Source: Henricia sp. BOLD:AAB3569 (lineage: Eukaryota; Echinodermata; Asteroidea; Spinulosida; Echinasteridae). Taken from it: a DNA stretch of 64,000 bases. Shown here one piece after another: positions 44,641 through 55,700 of the stretch. The stretch covers positions 1,116,001-1,180,000 of the forward strand of contig JBBELK010000317.1 in the NCBI GenBank assembly GCA_037783545.1, read 5' to 3'. Under the pieces are notes generated by a model that was given only the letters and a program-made list of their open reading frames with translations, ran no database searches and was not told where the DNA came from. The position numbers and the translations under genes were made by a program. How positions within the stretch are numbered: the first letter of the stretch is position 1; each line of letters opens with the position of its first letter.

Positions 44641-44707
44641 CAAATCGGTTAATTACGAGAAAGATCAGGTGGATCTACTGCTACCAGATACATCATCGAA
44701 GAAGTGA
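44623..44707 (+). pseudogene. Orphan SLC46-like exon 5 (inverted)
   Basis: Acceptor ACGTTATGCAG, one base, then 27 codons AWKSVSKSVNYEKDQVDLLL … and TGA. Its phase is identical to exon 5 of A and B, with a conserved DQVDLL dileucine signal and SSKK end. It is on the opposite strand from genes A and B, and no other exon is visible upstream on the plus strand. Either a relic of an inverted partial duplication or the last exon of a gene broken by the nearby insertions. Confidence 0.65.
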
Positions 44708-46332
44708 TGTTATTCATCTTTTTAAAGTCTAATCTGAGAAAACAATGTACTTTAAAAATGGATTCAAGCCTTGGCCACCAGTTCAACGGACATACCAGAA
44801 TTCTACAACAGTCATCCGGATATACCCGATATTTTTCTCCTGGCGTGACATATAAGCCCGTAATTGCCGCGATTGTCAAAATATTTATGAAATGGAGCCT
44901 GAATGAACACCCAAAAAGATTGAAATTTCGGACTTGAATTTCACTTTGTAAAGGATAACAAATGTCTTCTGAATTAGGCTTATGCTTTATTTTGAGAGTA
45001 ATAAAATGAAAGCGTCACCTTTTGTGTGTTGCCAACTTGAAAGTTATACCGGGTCTACAGTTGTGCTCAAAATTATTCATACCCTTGTATTTTGAGTATT
45101 TTGAATCATGTTTATAAATGAGTGAGTTTTGTCTGGCTTACTTGTCATAAGTATGTGACAAACAACTGAAAGAATCACAACAAGTGATATTTTCTGTAAT
45201 ATATTATTTTGCAGGTATTTTATTGACATACATGTATTTCCAAAAAGCTGAAGTTTCTCAGCAGACTGCTTGATGTTTTCATTGATGATCTTAATGTACT
45301 AAGTCAAAGGGGGTGGTGGTGCCTTCCCATTCAGTGACGCAGGCGTTCTGGTTGACTTGTTTTGATTCTTTGAAATAAAATGTTATATTATTTTATTCCA
45401 AATTTGTATTTTGTCTAATTGTACCGTTTTTACTGGGTTTATTGTACATTGGTGGTGTGGAAGAGTTTCCCCGGTTTTTGGTTGTGCGAGTAAAGGAACG
45501 TTTTTCAGTTCCTTAGAGTTGAGCAAGAGCTAGCTTTCTGGGCTTCCGTCTGCCCTTCATCAGTTGCGGGTGGATTCAAAATGTATCGGATTACCTCGCA
45601 TTTGGGTAAATCCTGAGAGCGATATAGCCAGCTTTTTCTGTATTGTTTAGTTAGAGCAGGATTGTTTAGTGTTGAGTGACTGCTCTTGTTATAGTTCTGG
45701 TTTGTTGCTGCTATTGTTATGGATATTAAAACTGAGTGGAGTTTTGTCTTTTTGAGGTGTCCTTTCATTACTGTGATCCGTTGGCTTGTTTAGGCGTGTG
45801 CCGGCATGCCTTATTTAAGTCGCCGATTGGTGTTTATAGAAAGGATTTTTGCGTGTTTAACATATTGACCACTCTCATTTATGGGTGGTTTAAAGTTATC
45901 TACCGCTCGTAGATTTTCCCAATGTTTTAGCAATTGTCGGAACAAAATCTTAGTAGTTTACCCAAAGCGGTATATTTTTCAGTTTCTGAAGGATTTGCTT
46001 TAGATAGGTTGGTAGTTGTTCACAGGTTGTTGCTAGTTAGGGTTTTTAAGTTTGCGTTCGCATCCATTGATAGATGGTTTGCTTTCTCTTAGTTTCTTTG
46101 AGTTTTGTTTAGCCTTGACGTTTTTAGGCGTTTCGGTATGAATATAACGATATGCTGATGTTTATGTTATATTCTGTAGTGTTTGGGTAATTTTGGACAA
46201 GGCGTTTATCTCTTGTTTTGAGTTTAGAGATATATTTTTTTAAAGATCAATTGTTTGTTTCGAGAGTCCGGAGAACGGGAGCGAGCGCGTGCTACGGCAG
46301 GCTACCGTGGAGTGTAGGATATTTGTTTAGCC
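44708..46332. other. Spacer: Tc1-type end and TG-rich strand-asymmetric tract
   Basis: CAGTTGTGCTCAAAATTATT at 45058 looks like a single Tc1-family end without a partner. From about 45360 to 46250 the plus strand is strikingly rich in T and G and poor in C, with no usable reading frame. Confidence 0.45.
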
Positions 46333-46633
46333 CAGGGGCGGATCCAGGAATTTTTCCAGGGGGGGGGGGGGGGTTTCGGCCCGTCAGATTTTGTTATATA
46401 TATATATATATATATATACATTATATATAAAGTATGCAATCTATCACTTGTACATTGCTGAGTGATGCACTTACCATATGATGGGGAAGACTTGTATATC
46501 GGGGAAAATAACCTCCTTGGATTTCTCTATGATGAACATACTTTGACAAGATTTTTTTTTTTTTAAGAGCAGGGGGGAGGGGGGGGGGGGGGGGGTGGTT
46601 TGACCCCTAAACCCCCCCCTGGATCCGCGCCTG
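46333..46633. mobile_element. hAT-like MITE with G-tracts
   Basis: TIRs CAGGGGCGGATCCAGG and inverse CCTGGATCCGCGCCTG. Contains (TA)n at 46396-46420 and two long G runs. A second copy of the same end starts at 46639. Confidence 0.65.
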
Positions 46634-47762
46634 TAAATCAGGGGCGGATCCAGAATTTTTACCAGGGAGGGGTTTTTCCGGTGCGAGTGCCGATGAAGTA
46701 GCTCAGCGGGGGGTTAGAGGGGGTGCCTTCTAATCCCCACCCCCCACCGCCCCCCAAAATAAATACAATTTCGGTTCCGATTTGGAGGGAGGGTAGCCTG
46801 GAGACTGAGTAGACGATCGGTCACCGTGGTGAAAGTTTTCGTGAATTTTAAAGATTTCTCAGAATGATTTTGATTGTAGTATTTTGTACCTAATTGTACC
46901 TAAATTAACAGTTATTCAATTACTTACTGAGGAAGCCTTAATTTTTCACAGTTGCATGCAAATTGAAAGATGATGTGACCAACAACTTTCAAGAAAAATG
47001 TGACGTCAGTGCGTGATTTTGTGGAGAAGATACGCCGAGGATCAGGAAAGCGTCAGCACGCGAAATTACGTGCGCGCGAATTTAGTTGCCTTCATGATGG
47101 GCCTTTTTCCAAATCTTGACTTGGGCTCAGGCTCCGGCTCCATGTAAACCACATGGAGACGGAGACGAAGATTTGTGACCGCTAAATGTGTAGTGCGCCC
47201 CCAACCCAGCTGTTATGTGTTATTTTCTCAGCCCATGCTCAGCCGTTCGTTTTCGCTAAAATTGCTGAAAGTGTACAATGAAATGTTGGTTTGAAGAAAA
47301 TGAATAAAAACTTATTAATTCCATTATAAATAGCACTAATAATGAGGTGCATCACTTCAGGGGGCCGAAACTCCAGGGGCGAAAAAGATACACCCTCCTC
47401 TAGACTATGAAGCCCCGCCCCTAAAAAACCTCAACTACGTGGCTTACGGTCACCTGGTTCTTAGTATTGTAGTAGTATTGTACAAACGGGAGGTAAAATA
47501 GGCACCATACTAAACATGCGGAAACATTCGATCACGTTTAAATAGTAGTACACATGGTCGGTCGCACAAAAACTGTTAATCGCTATATTAAACACGCATA
47601 TGTTATTATAAAAGGCGGTAATGTATTCGCTAATTGTATAATTTCTAACATTCTACTACAGTCAGACCATGATTGTTGGCTGTCATTACAGCACCAGCTG
47701 TTAGAATAGTTAAAGCTTTTAATTTGTTTTTGTTAGCCAATTTTGCATTGTTCATGTTGTTT
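46634..47762. other. Spacer, nothing recognised beyond the hAT-like end
   Basis: The second CAGGGGCGGATCCAG end at 46639 is followed by about 1.1 kb without supported features. Confidence 0.4.
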
Positions 47763-48900
47763 TAGCCCTAAAGTTAGGGGTGTGAAATTGGGAAATTTAT
47801 AAAACCCGGAGGTCGGAGGTGGTCGGAGGTACCCAAAGGTACCCGGAGGTAGATTTTTTTTGCTAACGTGTAGTTGGTGCGTTGACGGTGGCTCCGGAGC
47901 TACGTGGTATTAAAATAACAAGCCGGAGGTAGGTTGTAGCATGTACTACACGGTCACAAACAATTCTACCTCCGGGTTACCTCCGACCTCCGGGTTTCAA
48001 CCACACCCGTGAAATTGCTCGCTTTTCAAATCTGACTTATTACAGTCGCAAATTCACAGCCCTAATTGAGGTATGTACGACAATACCAAGTCTCAAACTG
48101 CTCAAATCTGACAAAGTTCTACTACAAATATCGTCCGAAGCACATCAGACCAGAGCACTTCACATACACCATTGCAATCCTGAGACTAGTGAGAGTCTAG
48201 TGTTTCATAAAATAACGGTAACGCTTACGGAATCGTCAATTTGGCCATCTACGATGTCTGGAAACATTGGACAAAATTCGGACAACGTTCTGAGCTGCAT
48301 ACCTCTGGGCGACGCCATCTTAGCTGATATGCTGGCGCCTCTCGATCATGAGACGTCAAGGAGCCCGGCTAACTGTGCAATATGCATAATTCATATTGAC
48401 GTCGCGTGTGTTTATCCCAGCTGGCAATACGTCACGCGCGCAGTGCAGCTAGTTATCGAACTTTGCGAGTGACGTATTGCCAGCTGGGATAAACACACGG
48501 ACGTCAATATGAATTATGCATATTGCACAGCCGGGCTCCTTGACCGAGAAGCGCCACCACGCGTCCAGCATATCAGCTAAGATGGCGTCGCCCAGAGGTA
48601 TGCAGCTCAGAACGTTGTCCGAATTTTTTTCCAATGTTTCCAGACATCGTAGATGGCCAAATTGACGATTCCGTAGGCGTTACCGTTATTTTATGAAACA
48701 CTAGACTCTCAGGATTGCAATGGTGTATGTGAAAGTGCTCTGGTCTGATGTGCTTCGGACGATATTTGTAGTGGAACTTTGTCAGATTTGAGCAGTTTGA
48801 GACTTGGTTGTCGTACATACCTCAATTAGGGCTGTGAATTTGCGACTGTAATAAGTCAGATTTGAAAAGCGAGCAATTTACAGCCCTAACTTTAGGGCTA
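47763..48900. mobile_element. Foldback element upstream of SLC33A1
   Basis: Long inverted arms meet at a ~33-nt loop (48436-48468). Termini TAGCCCTAAAGTTAGGG and CCCTAACTTTAGGGCTA. Flanked by a 9-bp direct repeat, ATGTTGTTT (47754-47762 and 48901-48909), a length typical of Mutator-like elements. No transposase. Confidence 0.8.
47791..48008. mobile_element. 218-bp MITE nested in the foldback arm
   Basis: AAACCCGGAGGTCGGAGGT pairs with ACCTCCGACCTCCGGGTTT. Flanked by GTGAAATTG on both sides (47782-47790 and 48009-48017). The other arm of the foldback (about 48870-48885) is uninterrupted, which proves insertion. Confidence 0.82.
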
Positions 48901-48961
48901 ATGTTGTTTAATCTCATTTTGTTCTCTCTTTCCACAAAAACGTAAATTATTTGTACATAAA

Positions 48962-48987
48962 TTGATTTTTCTCTTTTTTTACCACAG
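48962..48987 (+). promoter_or_regulatory. Splice acceptor before the SLC33A1 start exon
   Basis: TTTTTCTCTTTTTTTACCACAG, 52 bp upstream of the start codon, predicts a spliced 5'UTR with a non-coding exon further upstream. Confidence 0.55.
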
Positions 48988-49039
48988 CAAATTAAACAAC
49001 TTTTCAGCACCAGCACATCTGAAGACAAATTGAGTTGCG

Positions 49040-49769
49040 ATGTCCTCCCGGAAGAGACATGACGGTTCTGAAAACAAAAACAGTCGATTAGATGCATACA
49101 GCGCCAACAAAAACAGTGGCTTAAGCGAAGTAAATGTTACCGATCGGAGAACTGACGTGGAAATGGGAGGGACCGAAGAGGGTCTTAAGGGCGATTATTC
49201 CAGCATTTTTCTGTTGTTGTTACTTTACGTTCTTCAAGGAATTCCGCTCGGTTTAGCCGGAAGCATACCGCTAGTCCTTCAGAGTAGGAAAGTAAGCTAC
49301 AGCCAGCAAGCTGTTTTCAGTTTTGTCTACTGGCCGTTCAGCATTAAACTCCTCTGGGCACCCATCGTGGACTCCTTGTTCATTTCAAAATTCGGACGTC
49401 GCAAAACGTGGCTCGTACCTACTCAGTACATGATCGGTATCTTCATGTTGTTCCTGTCGAGTCACATTCCCGTGATTCTCGGCGAGACAGAACCTAGCGA
49501 TAAGCCGTCCTCGGTTGACGTTTACTTTCTGACCGTGGTGTTTTTCATGCTGAATTTTTTAGCCGCTACGCAAGATATAGCAGTGGATGGGTGGGCCCTG
49601 ACGATGCTTTCAAAGCGTAATGTCGGATATGCATCAACGTGCAATAGTGTGGGACAAACAGCGGGCTATTTTCTCGGCAATGTTGTGTTTTTGGCCTTGG
49701 AATCGGCAGACTTTTGCAATAGTTATTTGAGATCGGAACCGAAGCCTCATGGTGTAGTGACGTTATCAG
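49040..49769 (+). CDS. SLC33A1: SLC33A1 exon 1
   Basis: 243 codons plus one base. Polar N-terminus of ~52 residues, then TM1 to about TM6, ending VVTLS at TCAG|GTGAGT. Confidence 0.95.
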
Positions 49770-52700
49770 GTGAGTTATGAATTTAGAAAACAATCTTTTC
49801 TAGACAGAATAATTCTGTCCCTACGGATTTCCCGTAGGGACAGAAGGTACCTCTTTCATACAGTGGATTGTTGTCATTTTGCCTGGAAATTAGAATCACA
49901 CCCAAAAAATTCTTCCTAGTTGTGTCCTGCAGTGGTTTTAGATGTCCATGATTGGAAAATGATTGGAAAGAAATACTTACAACACCGTTTTTGAAGCCAA
50001 ACGTTGCTCTCACATTAAAACTCAACAGCAGTTCCTGTCGTGACCGTGTTCATAAATCTCGACGTGAAATCTCGCGAGAATGTACACTAGTTGGGCCTGC
50101 CCAATGCCCAATTGCAGACAGACTGTATCAAGCCTTATCGTTAATCGGGCACAAATACATTTACACGTACGCAGTCCTTTCCGTGCCGCTAGCGCTGTAC
50201 GCAATGAGGAAATGACTTGGCTGCTCTTTCCGACGGCTGTTTCATTACTTAACACTTTTGTCCACATTTTAGTAAGTGGACATGGTTGACATTAAGTGTT
50301 AAGTAATGAAACAGCCGTCGGAAAGAGCAGCCAAGTCATTTCCTCATTGCGTACAGCGCTAGCGGCACGGAAAGGACTGCGTACGTGTAAATGTATTTGT
50401 GCCCGATTAACGATAAGGCTTGATACAGTCTGTCTGCAATTGGGCATTGGGCAGGCCCAACTAGTGTACATTCTCGCGAGATTTCACGTCGAGATTTATG
50501 AACACGGTCGACACGGTCACGACAGGAACTGCTGTTGAGTTTGAATGTGAGAGCAACGTTTGGCTTCAAAAACGGTGTTGTAAGTATTTCTTTCCAATCA
50601 TGGACATCTAAAACCACTGCAGGACACAACTAGGAAGAATTATTTGGGTGTGATTCTAATTTCCAGGCAAAATGACAACAATCCACTTGATGAAAGGAAA
50701 GCTGACTGACTAAATCTTTTCTAGCTGATCGCCAGTAATTTTTCTTAAAGGTAGAATACATGATTGGTATCTCGAGGAATCGGAAACGTTCACAGATTTA
50801 CACATTATAAACACGATGATGGTAGAAAACTTCCCCTGAAATGGTTTTGTCTGAAGTGGTATGGTCTCTGAGAAATTAGCAAAACAATTATTTTTCGTGG
50901 ATTTATTTTGCCCCAAATCCACCCCGGCCTGGACCACTTTGCCCTGAAGCACTTCACCCGAATGCCACTTCGCCCCAAAACAACTTCGTGCACAGGCCGT
51001 GGTTCAGGGCGAAGTGGTTTTGGGGCGAAGTGACTGTAAACCATTTTTTGACTGTTTTCTCAGTACAGAGCTGATTTTTGCTCGGGTTGGTTTTAATCCA
51101 TGCCTTCAATCACATGGGCAGATGGGTATGAAACTATTTGTAACCGATTACAAATCATGTATAAATATAATACTACCTTTAAACACTCATTAAACACCAA
51201 AAAGTGCTACTATTTTAAAGGGAAGTGAATTTAGGAATTAACATTCAACAGTTTCCTTCAAAATATTTAAAGGAGCGTGTCTAGATCACATTTTTGAACA
51301 CTAGTGCCAACTTTAATTTGCTGTTTCACTCGACAGACTTTCTCTACTTTTGGGCTTGTGTTTTTCTTGTTACAACTACTCTGGTGGCCATATTGAAACG
51401 AGAGAAGCCAGGCCACGAAGAGGAACATGAGCCGAGTTGTGGTGTTTTGGGCACGTACAGACAACTCTACAAATTGCTGAAGTTACCGGCTCTCCGCTCG
51501 TATATAGTCTTTGCCTTAACGTATAAGGTAAGTTGTGGATTTTCTCCTTTCTTACCAACTTTATTCAAACTGGGTTAATGAACTTCAATTCGCAGCCCGT
51601 AGGCTGAATTTCATGAAGCACAAGTATGTTCCACATACATAAGTGGGTGGCGCCATTGGCAGCCCAGTCGTCACTGCCAGAGACACAAGAATCCCCCTAT
51701 TCTTCATGAAAGAGTGATCTGGGATCTTTTAAGAGCTTCACAGAACACACTGGATTAACGGTTTTACATCCCTTCCGAAGGATGGAGCAATTAAGTGTGT
51801 TTAAGTGCCTTGCTCAAGGGCAGATGTACCAGGGCCGGGTATCAAACCCGGAAGCCTAATTTTCACCCTCATTTTTATGCATTTTCAGACTTTTTCATGC
51901 ATTTTCTGATATTTTTATGTATTTTCTGACATTTTCTTCCTTTTCTGACATTTTCATGCCTTTTCTGACATTCTCATACATTTTCTAAAATTTTCATGCA
52001 TTTTCTGACATTTTCCTACATGTACAGTTTCAAAAATGTTCCTACATTTTCATACTTTTTCTGACATATTCATGCATTTTCATGAATTTTCTGAAAATTT
52101 TCATGCATTTTCTGACATTTTCAAAAAATTTTCCTACATTTTCATGCATTTTCTGACATTTTCATGCATTTTCTCATTCTGACATTTTCATGCATTTTTG
52201 TTGCATTTTCTCACTGTCTACAGATAGGCTTTGCCGCCGCTGATGCCGTAACAGGCTTGAAGCTCATTGAGCAAGGCGTTCCTAGGGAGAAACTGGCCCT
52301 GTTGGCCGTGCCAATGGTGCCGCTTCAAATCATTCTACCCTGGGTCATCAGCAAGTACACTGCAGGTCCCAGGTCGTTGGACGTATTACTACGTGCTATG
52401 CCATTTAGGTCAGTTAAAAGCGTGTTTAGATTTTTCTAGAAAATCTAAACTAAGTCGTATAAAATACCTCCCCAATAGGTTGGTGTAATCACTGCACTGC
52501 TTTATGGAACCAGATAAATTATACCATTTTCACACTACAAACTGCTTAACTCAGAGATTTGCCGCCCCAGGTTAAGCTTTTCTTACCCCGGGGTTCGTTA
52601 TCTCCGCGTTCTGTTCCCATTTGTTTCGTTAACCCGGAATTTTGAAAAACCCGGGGCGAGCTTGCCCCGAGTTAGCGCAGTGCGGTGTTCCCACTAGACG

Positions 52701-55700
52701 GAGCATAGTCTGAAAATAGGGATTGGAGGAACAGAAATCTGCGAACATTTTATTCCGATTTTCGAATAGTCCCATCGAGTTGTTACTGAACTTGTCTATC
52801 GACCAGGCCTGGATTAGGAGCTTTATTTCTTCTTTCCACACGCCTTTGTTCTCTTCTTTTCGTTATGAATTGAGTTATACGGTGCTTGAGAAGCCATGCC
52901 TTAATTGGGAGAGCAAAAATGTGCACGTACGTATGTATATGATGTGTGCCAGCGCAGCGCGCGTTAACCCCGAAATTGCTTGTGGAACACTTAACCCCGC
53001 TTGGTTTCCCACTATGCTAACCCTGGGGTTTGGCCATTAACCCCGAAATTGCCATCCTTAACCCTGGTCGCTGGCAGGGTTAACAAACCCCGGAGTAACA
53101 GCCAAAATGTTTGTCTTAACCCGGGGCAGAGTAGTGGAAATGCTGCCCCGGGGTATCTCAGGGTTAAAGGCCCAGTGGATCATTTGCAATGACCCCAAAA
53201 AGTAATCAACGAGTTTACAGGGGAAAAGTTCTGAAAGTAAAGATTGAATTAATAGCAACTATCCATTGAAAGGTTTTCGCTCAAAATGATATTATTTTAC
53301 CAGAAAATAATTTGTAAAGATGAAATTATTTAGATCGTTTGCAAACGATTTACTTATTTTTGGTTCGCATCTACGCGGTCCCAAATGCATGGGCGCTGTG
53401 TACTCCGTGTGCGTGTTCCAACGCGATGCATTTTTATGGATCGCGCGCACACGCAGTATGTGCTCCACAGAGTGCATAACGCAAGCCACATAGTACCCGA
53501 TCAACTGAGAACGAATATTTGAAACACCCCGCCAAGACCAGGAAAACGCATATGGATTTTCATGTTTGTTTTAAACATGGTACATTTGACAAAGCTGAAA
53601 TTTCCTCTAATGAATTTGTTGATGTCTTTCTTTTGATTTATAATGGTTTTAATCGCAGAATCGCTCAAAAACAGATCATCTACACGGCCTTTAAGGATTG
53701 CTGTTACCCCCGAGTTAACCCGAAGATTTTGTAGTGGGAAAGGGGTATTAGTACACAAAACATATGGTGGTTTTTTGACGATATCGTTGAAAATATACAG
53801 ATTGATGAGAACGCGAAATTTCAGAATGGTGATAAGAAAAATGATATGGTAACAAAACTGCAACACCCATGGGAAAAATTGGGAGGGGGCGGGGGGGGGG
53901 GGGGGGGGGGGGGGGGGGTGGGTGGGTGGGTGGGTGGGTGGGTGGGTGGGTGGGGGGTGGGGTGGGGTGGGGTGGGGTGGGGTGGGGTGGGGAGGGGGCG
54001 GGGGGGGGGGTTGGGGGGTGGGCGTTTACAACTGTGATCTGGACACGCTTTAACGATTATTAACTAATATTTGAACAGGATCATCCGTCATTTATTTTCT
54101 TATACGCTGAGGGAACACATTGCTATTTGTCTACTGTCTTGGCATGTGCTCTGTTTTTCCTCCCAGATTGTTAATCGGTGGCTTGGTGTTTTCTTCTCTG
54201 GTGTGGTGGACTCCGTCGATGAAACTCGACACGGGAGAGTTTCCTGCGTATTACTATGCACTTATTGTAATTGCGTATGCGTTTTATCAGGTAAGGCTGT
54301 ATCCAGAGATGGATAGGCTGTATCGTATGTATCATTTGCAAGATAAAACTTTTTACAGATTCGTGAAATAAGAGTGTAACATATCCAAGGAAGAATGTTG
54401 GTAAACTAGCCTCAAGAAATGTTAGCTACATAGATGCATCAATGCTTCAGAAAACTTTGAAAATCTATATATGGATTTTGTGTACAAGTAAATGGTAAAA
54501 ATGTTTTTTTTAAAAACTACCTTCGGTTGTCAATTTTCAACATGAAATACCATTTTGGACGGAAATAAATTCATGTGGTGTTTGTTACCATTGCTATCAA
54601 CTCTTTGAGTAAGGTTTTTCTTGTCAACTCATGAAAAACAAAATTGGGTTATTGCAAATAATACAATGGGCCTTGTTCTAACCCAACAATCACATAAAAT
54701 ACCTCCCCAAATACTATCCATGGGAAGAAAACATGAAATTTGCAATCTCCAATTTGGATGTGGAAACAAAAAGGTTGGTGGATTCACTGCAATTAGCTTA
54801 CAAAGCATATCCTTATAGACACTATCTTTGGAAATATACGGATTGCGAATGCGAAATTCTAAAGCGTTTGCCCTTAACTTTTTTCCCAACTGGCCAACAG
54901 TGCCAGTTGGCTTAAGTCTTCACTGGCCCGTCGACATTTCAAGTGGCCCGGTTAAAATTTCCGGTTGTTCTTTTTACACACAGTCGACCTTTAATGTTTG
55001 CAATAACCACATTTGAGTGAATAAATTAGGAAAATTTGGTAGTCATGAGGTTCTCCCCAGTACAAGTTATATTTTAACTGGACAGCCGGACATTTGGGGA
55101 GGCTTTCCAACTGGACCGAAATGATTTCAACTGTCATTTGGCCAACGGACCAGTGCTAATTCGAACGCTGTGGTAATAAGAAAATTATTATGATGAATAA
55201 TCAGTATCAAAATCTCAACACCCATGGGAAAAATTAGGGTTCAAAAATGTCATCTGAACACGCTCATTTAATTTTAGCAATTTTTTATTTGCTTCTGTTT
55301 TCAGGTAGCATTATACAGCATGTTTGTGGCTTCCATGTCATTCAATGCACGTGTGAGCGACCCCCGTATCGGGGGTACATACATGACCCTCTTAAACACC
55401 GTGCAGAACCTAGGGGGCAACTGGCCTGCAACATGTGCCCTGTGGTTGGTCGACTACCTGACATGGAAGTCGTGTATCGGGGGTTCCAAAGCAGAAGCCG
55501 AACTTGACTGCGACAACAAAGCTGAGGCAAAGGTAACTGAAACATTCTTTACAAGTTTTATTAATAGACTGTATCAAGTAACTGCCATCTTGTAGGGCAG
55601 TTTCTTTGTTCCTTGAGGACATGCATGGTTGCACAATTTGTGCTTAAAGGCAGTATGCATCATTGGTAATCTCGAAAATCAGAAATGTTCACAGATTTAC

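Noticed and set aside
49952..50629. Two identical 87-97-residue proteins on opposite strands
   Set aside because: Mirror images produced by the palindrome at 49861-50692.
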